NCBI GenBank assembly: GCA_031289615.1
Contig: JAITPD010000007.1
Span: 1 to 64,000, forward strand
Length of the DNA: 64,000 nt
Origin: Lactobacillaceae bacterium
Lineage (GTDB): Bacteria; Bacillota; Bacilli; Lactobacillales; Lactobacillaceae
Direction of reading: 5' to 3'
This document shows, in pieces, positions 54,014 through 63,638 of this stretch; positions within the stretch are counted from its first letter, which is position 1, and each line of letters begins with the position of its first letter. A program made the translations under genes and the position numbers. The notes under the pieces were generated by a model. It saw only the letters and a program-made list of their open reading frames with translations, was not told the origin of the DNA and did not search any database.

Positions 54014-54781
54014 TTACGCCTCCTCACTCGTCTCAGCGTAAATTGCATCAAAATCATCCCTGCTTACGTCTGCAATTGACTTATCATAGACGAGTTCCCC
54101 GCCACGAAGCCCGACAATCCGAGTAGCATATTCCATCGCCAAAGGAACTGAGTGTAAATTAACAATGACAGTCAGTCCAAGTTCATCATTCAATCGTTTT
54201 AAATCGTCCATCACCATCTTAGTATTTTTAGGATCCAATGCAGCGATGGGTTCATCTGCCAATACAACGTGTGGTGCTTGAACCATCGCCCGAGCAATTG
54301 CGACACGTTGTTGTTGCCCGCCAGATAATTCGTCAGCTCGCGTATAATATTTCCCAAGCATATTGACTCGTTCTAAGGCCTGAATTGCATTTTCCTTATC
54401 AGTCTTTGAAAACATTCCAAACAATGATTGAAGCGTTGAATAATAACCAACCCGCCCATTCATCACATTTTTAGCAACAGTTGCCCGTTTCACTAAATTA
54501 AAATTCTGAAAAATCATTGCGATATTCCGGCGTAAATGCAATAAATTTTTGCCCTTTGCTTTAGTAATATCTTCGCCATCAATCAGAATCGAACCTTCTG
54601 TAATATCGTGCAGCCGATTAATTGCCCGCAACAAGGTACTCTTACCCGCTCCAGATAATCCGACAATAACGACAAATTCTCCAGCATTTATATCAAGGTT
54701 CACATGATTTAGCCCAATCGTTCCGTTCGGGTAAATTTTTGAAACATCTTTAATCTGAATTGTTCCTACCTGGCTTGCCAT
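54014..54781 (-). CDS. phnC: Phosphonate-type ABC transporter ATPase
   Basis: 255 residues: Walker [10 protein letters not shown] near 38, Q-loop IFQNFNLV near 90, signature [14 protein letters not shown] near 150, Walker [13 protein letters not shown] and H-loop NLHSV. It follows phnD after a partial terminator, so the binding protein is probably made in excess of the ATPase and permeases. Confidence 0.9.
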   Translation of the reverse strand: MASQVGTIQIKDVSKIYPNGTIGLNHVNLDINAGEFVVIVGLSGAGKSTLLRAINRLHDITEGSILIDGEDITKAKGKNLLHLRRNIAMIFQNFNLVKRATVAKNVMNGRVGYYSTLQSLFGMFSKTDKENAIQALERVNMLGKYYTRADELSGGQQQRVAIARAMVQAPHVVLADEPIAALDPKNTKMVMDDLKRLNDELGLTVIVNLHSVPLAMEYATRIVGLRGGELVYDKSIADVSRDDFDAIYAETSEEA

Positions 54782-54848
54782 ACGTCTCTCCCAAAATTGT
54801 GATTAAACTTATACCTGCTAATACTATAAATTGAACAGCTATCTCTAC

Positions 54849-54888
54849 AAAAAAGGCAAGGTCCATATGAACCACTGCCCTTGCTTTT
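54849..54888 (-). terminator. Terminator between phnD and phnC
   Basis: Minus-strand AAAAGCAAGG ... GGTTC-ATAT-GGACC ... TTGCCTTTTTT. It probably gives more phnD than phnCEE mRNA. Confidence 0.75.
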
Positions 54889-54904
54889 CAATTTTTAAAA
54901 TGAT

Positions 54905-55837
54905 TTACTTCAAGTTTTCTAGCGCTGTCTCGTATTTACGAACAACATCAAAGTTTGAATTTTTTGACTTTGTTACTCCAGCCCAAGAATAAACTTCATT
55001 CATGACCTTCTTACCTTCAGTGCTCTTAGCAACCTTAATCATAGCGGATTGAATTGTCTTAGTGTCCTTCGCTGAAATTCCCTTACGCAAAGAAATTGTG
55101 TCATTTGGAATCTTAGAAGTGTACATCAACACCTTTGTATCTTTAAATACATCTGGGTTGTCTTTCTTAACAATATTTCGTGCATCATCAAAGATAAATG
55201 CGGCATCAGTGTCCTTATTCAAAACTGAAATAACACCTTGATCATGCCCCTTAACAGTGACCAATTGAATGTTATTTTTCATAATATTAACACCCTTTTT
55301 GTCCAGATCAATTGCCGGGAACATGTACCCAGAATCAGAAGTCGTATCTTGGACAGCAATCTTCTTGCCCTTCAAATCCTTAATAGAATTAATTCCAGAA
55401 TCCTTACGAACTACAACCATCGCCCGATAGTAATTAACTAGTTTGTCAGTGTTTTCACCAGTGTTGTTATCGGTCATTCCCAAACGTTGTGACTGCAAAA
55501 TAACTTTTGCCCCATATTGCTTGTTAGCTTGAACATATCCTGCAGGTGGTAAGAAGCCCATATCAACCTTTTTTGATCCCATTGCTTCAACAATTGTATT
55601 GTAATCAGTTGAAATCGTTACGTGGACCGGAATTCCCAGTTGCTTCTTCAACAAGCTTTCCAATGGCTTAACCTTATCAGCAATCGTATCTGCTTGTGAA
55701 GACGGAACAAACTGCACATTCAACTCTTTCAAAGAAACCTTCTTTTTTGCTGCGTCGGCTTGATTTATTGGTGCAAGCGTCAACAATGAAGCAAAACTCA
55801 GCGCGACCATTGAACCTATGGCAATCTTCTTAAACAT
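54905..55837 (-). CDS. phnD: Phosphonate/phosphite-type solute-binding protein without a lipobox
   Basis: 310 residues of the PhnD family (FVPSSQADTIADKVKPLESLLKKQLG near 45; DMGFLPPAGYVQA near 95; VQDTTSDSGYMFPA near 165). The signal peptide ends APINQADA before AKKK and has no Cys, so it looks like a signal peptidase I substrate. Gram-positive binding proteins are normally lipoproteins, so retention at the membrane is unexplained. AAGGAG precedes the ATG, and a strong promoter lies 80 nt upstream. Substrate not proven. Confidence 0.88.
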   Translation of the reverse strand: MFKKIAIGSMVALSFASLLTLAPINQADAAKKKVSLKELNVQFVPSSQADTIADKVKPLESLLKKQLGIPVHVTISTDYNTIVEAMGSKKVDMGFLPPAGYVQANKQYGAKVILQSQRLGMTDNNTGENTDKLVNYYRAMVVVRKDSGINSIKDLKGKKIAVQDTTSDSGYMFPAIDLDKKGVNIMKNNIQLVTVKGHDQGVISVLNKDTDAAFIFDDARNIVKKDNPDVFKDTKVLMYTSKIPNDTISLRKGISAKDTKTIQSAMIKVAKSTEGKKVMNEVYSWAGVTKSKNSNFDVVRKYETALENLK

Positions 55838-55916
55838 CAGTGACTTCTCCTTAAAATCCAGTTACTACTTCCCAGGACGACCTAAACAATTTTAAGTTCC
55901 CTTAAAGCTTTTAATT

Positions 55917-55945
55917 ATCATATATCCGAACTAAAAGTAAGTCAA
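55917..55945 (-). promoter_or_regulatory. phnD operon promoter
   Basis: Minus-strand TTGACT (55945-55940) and TATGAT (55922-55917) with a 17-nt spacer. The ~75-nt leader contains no riboswitch I recognise. Confidence 0.75.
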
Positions 55946-56029
55946 ATATTTAAGTCACATGTTTTTACCGAACATTTTCACAAAGCTATTTTATCAATAT
56001 TTAAATCGTTTTACTGAATTTAATCTATT

Positions 56030-56075
56030 AAAAAAGGCGCCAAACCTCATTTCGCAGGTTCACATACGCCTTTAC
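56030..56075 (-). terminator. cysS terminator
   Basis: Minus-strand AAAGGCG ... AACCT-GCGAAATG-AGGTT ... CGCCTTTTTT. Confidence 0.85.
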
Positions 56076-56141
56076 AAATAATTCGTGTATCTGTTTCCTA
56101 ATAAAGCTAAACACGAACGTTATTCTATTTTTGACTTCATT

Positions 56142-57554
56142 TTAGCGATGCCACCGAACCCCCTGTGGCGTATCTTCCAAAACAATTCCTTGTTCTGTCA
56201 ATTGATCGCGAATCTCATCTGCTCGAGCGAAATTTTTATCAGACCGCGCAGTTTCACGTTCCGCAATCAGAGCATCAATATTTGCATCTAACAATTCCGT
56301 TTGAGCCATTCCATCAACTCCAAAAATCATCATCAGCTCTGCAATCTGTTGCAAAATAAACTTGCCTGTCTCTTCTTTGACCTCGGCTCCTGCACTATAA
56401 ACATTAGCCAAATCAACCAAGTTAAAGATTTCAGCTACACCATTTTGTGCATTGAAATCATCATCCATTGCCGTAACAAATGCATCAACATGTGCTTGGG
56501 CTTGCTTTTCTGTTTCAGCATCATGACCCGCAATACTTGTTTGCAAACGGAAATCTAGGTTGCGATACGCCGTTCGAATTCGCTCAAGGTTACGCGTGGC
56601 CAAGTCCAGATTGTTTTGTGAATATGCAATCGGACGCCGATATTGCGTGGTGGCCATGAAGAAACGAATAATCATTGGGTCATCAACATGCTTCAACAAC
56701 TCGTGCACGGTTGTGAAATTACCCAACGACTTTGACATCTTTTCATTGTCATCCCCAACCGTCACAAAGCCATTATGCAACCACTTATTCACAAACTTTT
56801 CACCGGTGTGCGCCTCAGCTTGTGCAATTTCATTTGTGTGATGCGGAAACGCCAAATCAATTCCACCACCGTGAATATCAAAATGATTTCCTAGATACTT
56901 AGTTGACATCACCGAACATTCAATGTGCCAACCAGGACGACCGTCGCCCCACGGAGAAGGCCACGCAATCGCACCATCGCCGTTCGCACCCTTCCAAACG
57001 GCAAAGTCCATTGGATCCTCTTTACGCGCCAACTCACCATCATCCAAACGACCAGCCGCGTTGTGCTCCATTTCATCTAAATCTTGATGCGCCAGAATCC
57101 CGTAACCCTCATACTTCTTAGCACGAAAATAAACATCGCCTTCAGATTCGTAAGCATAACCCTTTTCAACCAAATCCTGCACGAAATCAATAATTCCATC
57201 AATGTGCTCTGTTGCACGAGGCCGCACAGTTGCAGGCTTGATGTTCAGCGGCAACGTGTCTTCGTTAAATGCTTGAATATATTTGTCAGCTAATTGTGGC
57301 ACCGTAATTCCTTGTTCCTCCGCCGCCTTAATCATCTTGTCATCGACGTCAGTGAAATTAGAAACATAGGTCACGTCATAGCCACGGTATTCAAAATAAC
57401 GGCGAATTGTATCAAACGCAATTGCAGAACGCGCATTCCCAACGTGAATATAATTGTAAACAGTCGGTCCACAAACATACATGTTAATTTTACCGGCATT
57501 CATTGGCACAAAATCTTCTTTTTCCAACGTCATTGTGTTAAATACTTTAATCAT
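56142..57554 (-). CDS. cysS: Cysteinyl-tRNA synthetase
   Basis: Charges tRNA-Cys. 470 residues from the ATG at 57554 (AAGGAG upstream); the longer open frame is not used. Class I motifs: [16 protein letters not shown] (HIGH-type) near residue 29 and KMSKSLGN near 270; zinc ligands include Cys29 and the CSVM / HHTNE segments. It overlaps the end of the TMEM175-like gene by 8 nt. Normally followed closely by mrnC; here an accessory block of 16 kb lies between them. Confidence 0.97.
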   Translation of the reverse strand: MIKVFNTMTLEKEDFVPMNAGKINMYVCGPTVYNYIHVGNARSAIAFDTIRRYFEYRGYDVTYVSNFTDVDDKMIKAAEEQGITVPQLADKYIQAFNEDTLPLNIKPATVRPRATEHIDGIIDFVQDLVEKGYAYESEGDVYFRAKKYEGYGILAHQDLDEMEHNAAGRLDDGELARKEDPMDFAVWKGANGDGAIAWPSPWGDGRPGWHIECSVMSTKYLGNHFDIHGGGIDLAFPHHTNEIAQAEAHTGEKFVNKWLHNGFVTVGDDNEKMSKSLGNFTTVHELLKHVDDPMIIRFFMATTQYRRPIAYSQNNLDLATRNLERIRTAYRNLDFRLQTSIAGHDAETEKQAQAHVDAFVTAMDDDFNAQNGVAEIFNLVDLANVYSAGAEVKEETGKFILQQIAELMMIFGVDGMAQTELLDANIDALIAERETARSDKNFARADEIRDQLTEQGIVLEDTPQGVRWHR

Positions 57555-58188
57555 TTTCGTTGTCTCCTTGTTGTGACAAATGCGCCTGTTCGTTTTTCTT
57601 GATTCTACTTGCAGCCTTCTTTTCACGCCATCGCGAACTTGCCAATGACGTCCAAAAAATCCAAATTACTAGCACTGACCAACTTGACGCTGATGGATAG
57701 ATAAACGAAAGCCCCGTTCCCATTAGTGCAATGGCCATCATTCTTAAACGAGTTTTATTATATGCACGAATTTGCAGTTGATGCTCATCGTCAACTAATT
57801 TTGAAACATGCCCTGCTAAATTGTACAAGCTGTAAAGCGACCATAGATAAATAAACCCATACACGACCCCGGCCGCCTTGGAATGGCTGAAATTACTATG
57901 CCATTCTGTGACAAAAGGCACCATCGTAATTGAAAAAATCGCGCGGAGGTTTTGCGACAAGATGGTTCGATCGACATTGCTAATATTGGCCATGATCTGG
58001 TGATGGCTAATCCAAAAACTACCAATCAACATGAAACTCAGTCCATATGCAATCAGGGTATCAATGAATTCTGGACGAAGTAACTCGTTCCAATTTCCAG
58101 TCACCGGCTGCCGTAATTGCAAGACCATGATTGTAATCAGGATTGAAAAGACACCATCACTAAAATTTTCTAATCGATTTTTTGTCAT
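57547..58188 (-). CDS. TMEM175/DUF1211-family putative potassium channel
   Basis: 213 residues, six hydrophobic segments in one repeat unit. The N terminus [21 protein letters not shown] carries the RxxxFSDG signature, whose residues form the pore of bacterial TMEM175 channels (functional as tetramers). The C-terminal tail is long and charged ([19 protein letters not shown]). GAAGG precedes the ATG. It overlaps cysS by 8 nt, so the two are cotranscribed; no functional link is apparent. Confidence 0.83.
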   Translation of the reverse strand: MTKNRLENFSDGVFSILITIMVLQLRQPVTGNWNELLRPEFIDTLIAYGLSFMLIGSFWISHHQIMANISNVDRTILSQNLRAIFSITMVPFVTEWHSNFSHSKAAGVVYGFIYLWSLYSLYNLAGHVSKLVDDEHQLQIRAYNKTRLRMMAIALMGTGLSFIYPSASSWSVLVIWIFWTSLASSRWREKKAASRIKKNEQAHLSQQGDNEND

Positions 58189-58204
58189 TCAACAGCCTTC
58201 TTAA

Positions 58205-58241
58205 TTGCTTGCAGCAAAACCAGTGCTTCATGCTCTACTAT
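58205..58241. repeat. 37-bp direct repeat, left copy
   Basis: TTGCTTGCAGCAAAACC, then a variable few bases, then TGCTCTACTAT. The right copy is at 58341-58377. The segment between them has no gene I can support. Confidence 0.7.
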
Positions 58242-58340
58242 AAACGCCTTACGGAACTTTGAACAGAACGATTCTAAGTAAGTTATTTAACGTCACGTTT
58301 CACGCGTCGCACATAACTCACTTAGCTCGCCAGTTCAATT

Positions 58341-58377
58341 TTGCTTGCAGCAAAACCGTTCCTCCATTCTCTACTAT
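58341..58377. repeat. 37-bp direct repeat, right copy at the nadE 3' end
   Basis: TTGCTTGCAGCAAAACCGTT then CCTCCATTCTCTACTAT. Its last bases include the nadE stop codon. Suggests a duplication or recombination scar next to nadE. Confidence 0.7.
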
Positions 58378-59198
58378 TTCCACCATGCATCAAACACAGT
58401 AATCGGTCCTTGACGCTTATGCTGCGTCTTCGCATACCATTGCTCAATCTTTTCCGCATCAGCAGCTTTAACTTCCTTGCCTTCAAGATAATCATCAATC
58501 GCATCATACGACACACCTAACGCTAATTCATCCGGCAATGCTGGCCGATCTTCTTCCAAATCAGCGGTTGGCGTCTTGTCATACAAATGCTTCGGTGCTT
58601 CCAAAAACGCCAAAATTGCACGTCCTTGGCGCTTGTTCAAACGATACAACGGCGTAATGTCGGCCGCTCCATCCCCAAACTTTGTGTAGAACCCAGTAAT
58701 CGCCTCAGCCGCATGATCAGTTCCAATTACAACTCCACCAAGCGCTCCCGCAACTCCATACTGTGCAATCATCCGTTGGCGCGCTTTGATATTGCCCTTA
58801 TTGTAATCAGAAACGTTGAGCCCCGCCGCATTTAACTGCTTAACCACACCCTCAGTTGCATCCTGAATATTGACGCGAATCGTCTTATCAGCCTTTTGCC
58901 AAGCAATCGAATCCAACGCATCCTGTTCATCCGCTTGTTCATTATATGGCAAACGCATTGCTACAAATTGGTAAGTGTCATCGCCCGTTTCAGTTCGGAG
59001 CTCAGTCACTGCAGCTTCAGCCATTTTCCCAGCCAATGTCGAATCCTGTCCGCCCGAAATTCCTAGCACATACGTTTTAAAACCAGTCTTCAATAGATAA
59101 TCTTTTAACAAATCAACCGAACGCTGAAATTCCGTTGCCGGGTCAATCGTTGGTTGCGTTCCTAAAGCTGCAATAATTTCTGTCTGCATTTCACGCAT
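58374..59198 (-). CDS. nadE: NAD synthetase, ammonia-dependent
   Basis: Final step of NAD synthesis from nicotinic acid adenine dinucleotide. 274 residues: the PP-loop [14 protein letters not shown] near 43-56, [13 protein letters not shown] near 87, [10 protein letters not shown] near 140 and [12 protein letters not shown] near 165. There is no glutaminase domain. AGGAGG lies seven bases before the first ATG. It follows pncB after 50 bp, forming a nicotinate salvage pair. Confidence 0.95.
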   Translation of the reverse strand: MREMQTEIIAALGTQPTIDPATEFQRSVDLLKDYLLKTGFKTYVLGISGGQDSTLAGKMAEAAVTELRTETGDDTYQFVAMRLPYNEQADEQDALDSIAWQKADKTIRVNIQDATEGVVKQLNAAGLNVSDYNKGNIKARQRMIAQYGVAGALGGVVIGTDHAAEAITGFYTKFGDGAADITPLYRLNKRQGRAILAFLEAPKHLYDKTPTADLEEDRPALPDELALGVSYDAIDDYLEGKEVKAADAEKIEQWYAKTQHKRQGPITVFDAWWK

Positions 59199-59248
59199 GC
59201 CAAATCCTCCTAAGATTTAACTCTAAATGTCTGAGTATGCCAATTAAA

Positions 59249-60742
59249 TCACACGTTATTTTCATTCTCTGCAAAATCTTTCGCAACGTCATCCACATAA
59301 TGGCGCACTTCTTTAATCAACGCCATCTTGTGATCCCACGTCTTTTGCGACAGGTCGACCGGATATTCTTGCGGATTCATGCCCCGGCGATATTCTGACC
59401 AAAGATGATCCAAACGCTCTGCTGAATACTTTTGAATTTCCTGCACAGAGGGGCTTTCATAAATCACCTCACCGTCAATAACCATATCTTCCAAAATTGG
59501 CCGGGCATCAAAATCAACAATCGTCTTATTCAAATATGGATAAGCTGGATGGAACATAAATAGTTCGTTCACATCGGCTGGCTTTTCATCCCATAGCGCC
59601 ACATAATCACCCTGCGACTTTGAATCTGCATTGCTCGTAATCCGCCAAACCTGTTTTTTACCCGGATTGGAAATCTTAACGGCACTTCCTGAAATCTTGA
59701 TCGTATCGACCATCTTACCAGTATCGTCTTCCACAGAAACCACTTTGTAAACGGCACCCAAAGCTGGTTGATCAAATGCTGTAATCAACTTTGTTCCAAC
59801 ACCCCAAACGTCAATTTTGGCATCCTGCAACTTCAACGACGTGATTGTCTCTTCGTCCAAATCATTTGACGCATAAATCTTTGCGTCTGGAAACCCAGCT
59901 TCGTCCAACATCTTGCGCACACCCTTTGAAAGGTACGCCATGTCGCCAGAATCAATTCGCACGCCTAAGAAATTAATCTTGTCGCCAAATTCTTTAGCCA
60001 CCCGAATTGCACTTGGTACCCCTGAACGTAGCGTATCATACGTGTCAACCAAGAACACTGCATCCTTATGCGTTTCTGCATAGGCTTTAAAGGCTTCATA
60101 ATCATTTCGATAAATCTGCACAAGAGCGTGCGCGTGCGTTCCGCTAATAGGAATGCCAAACAGTTTTCCTGCTCGCACATTTGAAGTCGCATTAAATCCA
60201 CCAATAAAGGCTGCTCGAGTTCCCCACAACGCTGCATCCATTTCTTGGGCCCGCCGAGTTCCAAACTCAAGCAAGCCTTGATCCCCAACAACCGCTCGCA
60301 TACGTGAAGCTTTCGTTGCAATTAAAGTTTGATAATTAATGATATTCAAAAGGGGCGTCTCAACCAACTGTGCATCAAAAATTGACCCCTCAACTTGCAG
60401 GATTGGTTCATTGTTAAAGACGACCTCACCCTCTTTAGGTGCCCGAACCGTCGCAGTAAAACGCCAATTTTCTAAATAATCAACAAAATCATCCGCAAAG
60501 AGTGGATCTTGGCGCATGTATTCAATGTCACTTTTTGAAAAATGTAAGTCGCGCAAAAAGTCTAAAGCCCGTTCAAGACCAGCAAAAATCGCATACCCAT
60601 TCTTAAAAGGCAATGATCGAAAATACATCTCAAAGACGGCTTTCCTATTATGAATCCCTTTTTGAAAATAAGTTTGCATCATTGTGAGCTGATAAGCATC
60701 TGTATGCAAGATAAAACTATCATCTGGAAATGCTGTTTTCAT
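59249..60742 (-). CDS. pncB: Nicotinate phosphoribosyltransferase
   Basis: Converts nicotinate and PRPP to nicotinate mononucleotide. 497 residues from the ATG at 60742 (GGGGA upstream); the nine-codon-longer frame is less likely. Motifs: HTDAYQLTMMQTYF near 12, FGTRRAQEMDAALWGTRAAFIGG near 160, GTHAHALVQIY near 200 and VRIDSGDM near 260. Firmicutes-type PncB (about 490 residues). First gene of pncB-nadE. Confidence 0.95.
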   Translation of the reverse strand: MKTAFPDDSFILHTDAYQLTMMQTYFQKGIHNRKAVFEMYFRSLPFKNGYAIFAGLERALDFLRDLHFSKSDIEYMRQDPLFADDFVDYLENWRFTATVRAPKEGEVVFNNEPILQVEGSIFDAQLVETPLLNIINYQTLIATKASRMRAVVGDQGLLEFGTRRAQEMDAALWGTRAAFIGGFNATSNVRAGKLFGIPISGTHAHALVQIYRNDYEAFKAYAETHKDAVFLVDTYDTLRSGVPSAIRVAKEFGDKINFLGVRIDSGDMAYLSKGVRKMLDEAGFPDAKIYASNDLDEETITSLKLQDAKIDVWGVGTKLITAFDQPALGAVYKVVSVEDDTGKMVDTIKISGSAVKISNPGKKQVWRITSNADSKSQGDYVALWDEKPADVNELFMFHPAYPYLNKTIVDFDARPILEDMVIDGEVIYESPSVQEIQKYSAERLDHLWSEYRRGMNPQEYPVDLSQKTWDHKMALIKEVRHYVDDVAKDFAENENNV

Positions 60743-60903
60743 GGTATTATCCCCATTTATTCCTAACATAATGTATATATAAATTTTATCACATCCTTAT
60801 TAATTCGGGCGGTTGTAGCACGTCCTATTTAAGAGTTGCAAAGTTAAGCTACCAAAATATGCGGTATAATTAAGATATTGCTCACTACATATCGAGGTAC
60901 ACC

Positions 60904-61584
60904 ATGGATCAAACAACTCAAAAAATCATGAAAGAATCAATTCGTGTCGGCATGCTACTCTCACTCACGGCCGGCTTCATTGATTCGTACACCTTTGCCT
61001 TTCACAACGCCCGATTCGCGTCATTTCAAAGTGGAAACATGTTGCAGTTTGGCGTGAATTTCGCCAGCGGTCATTTTAGCCACGCCATGATCTTTTTCTG
61101 GCCCGTCCTATTTTATCTCATCGGATCAGGCCTCAATCAATTCATCAAAAAAATTCGCTATGTGAACGACATTCAATGGGAAGAACTTTCTGTCCTCGTC
61201 GAGATGAGCGGAATTTTTCTCGTCGCGATCTTGGAAGTTTTGCACGTGTCAAGCCTGATCAGCCTGTCTATCCTTGCTACTTTTATGGCGATGCAGGCCG
61301 ACACATTCACCAAGCTGCGTGGTGCGACCTATGTGACCACGATGAATACTGGTAATCTCAAGAACCTCGGCTCTAAATTGGCTAATTTTTTGATGACCCG
61401 CGATATTTCTGAGTTAAAACGCGCGCGAAATACGGCCCTGATTATAGGAAGCTTTATCATCGGCGCCATCATTGCATATTTTATCGGTCACATTATACAC
61501 GGTTGGGCGATGTTCATCCCCGTTTTCATCCTGTTCATCATTTGGCGTGAAATCATCGGCGACCGAGAGCTAGAGTTAAATTAA
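60904..61584 (+). CDS. YoaK/DUF1275-family membrane protein
   Basis: 226 residues with six hydrophobic segments. The N terminus LLSLTAGFIDSYTFAF ... FASFQSGNMLQFGVN (residues 18-50) and the TYVTTMNTGNL motif near 140 are typical of DUF1275. The function is not established for the family. A TATAAT -10 lies about 25 nt upstream of the start region; a strong -35 is not seen. It diverges from pncB. Confidence 0.85.
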   Translation: MDQTTQKIMKESIRVGMLLSLTAGFIDSYTFAFHNARFASFQSGNMLQFGVNFASGHFSHAMIFFWPVLFYLIGSGLNQFIKKIRYVNDIQWEELSVLVEMSGIFLVAILEVLHVSSLISLSILATFMAMQADTFTKLRGATYVTTMNTGNLKNLGSKLANFLMTRDISELKRARNTALIIGSFIIGAIIAYFIGHIIHGWAMFIPVFILFIIWREIIGDRELELN

Positions 61585-61599
61585 ATTATCCCTAAAGCA

Positions 61600-61628
61600 T
61601 TGACAATACTCTCATTTGTGTTTAATAT
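61600..61628 (+). promoter_or_regulatory. metQ promoter
   Basis: TTGACA and TAATAT with a 17-nt spacer, immediately upstream of the T-box leader. Confidence 0.85.
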
Positions 61629-61639
61629 AGGTGCATGGA

Positions 61640-61949
61640 TAAAAAGTAAACAAGTTGAGCAGAAAAGTACATCATCTACTACGGTAAAGAGAGACAGCGT
61701 TTGGTGAGAGTTGTCCCGCAAGTGGTTTTGGAAAATGATCTGTGATTGGCGTCGATGAGTAGCAAGTCTATAAGTTGATGACGGAATGGTCTACGTTACA
61801 AGACACACGAATCAGTATGGCATCATTTCGCCCACTACCCGCTCGTTGTTAAGACTTCAAAGAGTAATTTTTGAAGTGAAGTAGAATGGTAACACGAGAA
61901 CTCGTTTCTATTTGATATTAATTTATCAAGATAGGGACGAGTTTTTTTA
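61640..61949 (+). promoter_or_regulatory. Methionine T-box leader of metQ
   Basis: AGAGAGACAGCG, TTGGTGAGAG, then GGAAA-ATG-ATCTGTGA, where ATG occupies the specifier position (Met), and a diverged T-box AGAATGGTAACACG (61883-61896) whose TGGT suits a tRNA with discriminator A such as tRNA-Met. The terminator is AACTCGT ... CTATTTGAT / ATCAAGATAG ... ACGAGTT with T7 (61899-61947). Uncharged tRNA-Met should switch on methionine uptake. Confidence 0.85.
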
Positions 61950-62009
61950 TTTTCGTTCAACTTGTTTACTTTTTGCCCCAAATTTTTTTATTACCCAGGA
62001 GATGAACTC

Positions 62010-62843
62010 ATGAATAAAACTTTTAAAATCGGTGTCGTTACAATCGCTGCTGGATTGGTTGCTTCCGTTGCATTGCCAACTGTTACAACTGTCTCAGCCG
62101 CATCAAAGAAAACTTTGACTGTCGGAATCGTCGGAACTTCAGACGCCAAGTTGTGGAAAGAAGTTGCCAAGACTGCTAAGAAGAAGTACGGTATCACGTT
62201 GAAGACCAAGGTTTTCACTGATTACAATACTCCAAACAAGGCTTTAGCTGACGGGTCGCTTAACTTAAACGCATTCCAACACTACAATTTCTTGAACAAC
62301 TGGAACAAGTCAAACAAGGACGCTGTTAAGGCTATTGGAAAGACATTCATTACTCCAATCCGTCTTTATGCAACTGGCGTGAAGTCAGTTAAGGACATCA
62401 AAGACGGTGCAACTATCGCTGTGCCAAATGATCCAAGTAACGAAGGCCGTGCTTTGACTTTGCTCCAATCAGCTGGTTTGATTAAATTGAAGACGACTGA
62501 TTTGCCAACTGTTAAGGACATTACAGAAAACAAGAAGAATTTGCAGATTAAAGAAATCGCTGCTGACCAAACTCCATCAGCTTTGAAGTCTGAAGGAGCT
62601 GCGGTTATCAACACGAACTATGCGCAAGATGCTAAGATCAAGTTGAGCTCAGCCATTTACGTTGAACCAATCGATAAGTCTTCTGAACAATGGATTAACA
62701 TCATTGCTGTTGCCAAGAAGAACGTGAACAAGACTGAATACAAAGACATCGTGAAGGCTTACCAAACTAAGGCTACTAAGACTTACTTGAAGAAGACTTG
62801 GGGCGATGCTGAAATTCCTGCATGGGGAATCACTTTGAAGTAG
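62010..62843 (+). CDS. metQ: Methionine-binding protein MetQ without a lipobox
   Basis: 277 residues of the NlpA/MetQ family (LTVGIVGTSDAKLWKEVAKTAKK near 35; LNAFQHYNFLNNW near 85; IAVPNDPSNEGRALTLLQSAGL near 130). AGGAG precedes the ATG at 62010. The signal peptide ends TTVSA before ASKK and lacks the lipobox Cys, unlike usual Gram-positive MetQ. The Met T-box directly upstream fits the function. The ATPase gene metN starts about 800 bp downstream, beyond two repeat copies. Confidence 0.9.
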   Translation: MNKTFKIGVVTIAAGLVASVALPTVTTVSAASKKTLTVGIVGTSDAKLWKEVAKTAKKKYGITLKTKVFTDYNTPNKALADGSLNLNAFQHYNFLNNWNKSNKDAVKAIGKTFITPIRLYATGVKSVKDIKDGATIAVPNDPSNEGRALTLLQSAGLIKLKTTDLPTVKDITENKKNLQIKEIAADQTPSALKSEGAAVINTNYAQDAKIKLSSAIYVEPIDKSSEQWINIIAVAKKNVNKTEYKDIVKAYQTKATKTYLKKTWGDAEIPAWGITLK

Positions 62844-62870
62844 AAATATGAGAGCGTTGTGCTTGTTGTG

Positions 62871-63056
62871 AAACAGCTTGGTCATTTTTCACTTGCGTGG
62901 TGGCTTTTCAATGAAGATAGTAAGTGGCGACACGGTCCCATTCGACTTTTAATTTCGGTAAACCGAAATTTAGTCGAATTGGTGCCGCTACCTCGCTTTT
63001 CCACCTACTATCATCATTTCAAACCACCACGCTTTAATAAAATGACCAAGGTGTTT
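62871..63056 (-). repeat. Repeat R2, copy F
   Basis: Full palindrome with AAACAGCTTGGTCATTTTTC at one end and AAAATGACCAAGGTGTTT at the other; the tip is AATTTCGG-TAAA-CCGAAATT. An ORF of 76 codons crosses it but is not conserved in the other copies. Confidence 0.9.
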
Positions 63057-63059
63057 GCC

Positions 63060-63137
63060 GATCAGCGAAGCGATTCTGTCATCGGGTGATCAGCCCTTGC
63101 CGAATCTGAACGTAAAGAATCTTTACCGAAGCTGATC
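63060..63137 (-). repeat. Repeat R1, copy F (internal deletion)
   Basis: Both ends of R1 are present (GATCAGCGAAGCG and CGAAGCTGATC), but the central ~85 bp are lost between CCTTGCCGAATCT and GAACGTAAAG. Directly follows R2 copy F. Confidence 0.85.
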
Positions 63138-63243
63138 CATCAACAAACAATATGACACAGCACAAGACATTAAGCATGAAGATTTTCATACCACAAATCG
63201 AGATGTAAAATCCTTGGCATTGGAGTCATCGCCTCTGCCAGGC

Positions 63244-63262
63244 CCCCCGTCATCTCCGGGGG
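63244..63262. other. GC-rich hairpin in the metQ-metN gap
   Basis: CCCCC-GTCATCTC-CGGGGG stands out in an AT-rich stretch (63160-63395) that contains no gene I can support. It is not followed by a T run, so it is not a classic terminator. Confidence 0.4.
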
Positions 63263-63375
63263 ATTACATATAAAATTTAAAATGATGCCAGACGATGACA
63301 ACTGTATTATTTTTAATTGTAGTAGCTAATGTCCCAACATTCGGGTGATTTATGCTATTTTATATGAAGTAACTC

Positions 63376-63573
63376 GTTGTGCTTGTTGTAAAAACCTTAG
63401 CCATTTTTGATTTGCGTGGCGTAGCGATTCTGTCGTCGGATGACCAGCCCTTGCCGAATCTAGGCGAAACTTTTCACGCGTGCTTTAGCGCCGTGAAATT
63501 TGCAAATTATTTTGCAATTCGCCGTGAATCGTGCAGGGCCATCCGAACGTAAAGAATCTTTAGCGAAGCTGAG
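63376..63573 (-). repeat. Repeat R1 copy G with R2 end remnant
   Basis: CGTTGTGCTTGTTGT and CATTTTTGATTTGCGTGGC (the R2 outer end and its flank, also present before copy F) are joined to a nearly complete R1 (63422-63573). The junction type is the same as in copy D: R2 missing, R1 kept. Confidence 0.87.
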
Positions 63574-63638
63574 CAATCAAAAGAAACATACACAACTAGT
63601 ATTATTCGAGAAGTAATTGATAAGTAGGAGATGAACTT

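Noticed and set aside
58322..58516. 64-codon minus-strand ORF over the nadE 3' end
   Set aside because: It overlaps nadE in another frame and has no independent support. The composition (many Met, Arg and Lys) is that of a shadow frame.
62859..63089. 76-codon ORF on the plus strand crossing the metQ-metN gap
   Set aside because: It lies across repeat R2 copy F and its frame is not kept in the other copies; no ribosome-binding site. It is an accident of the palindrome.
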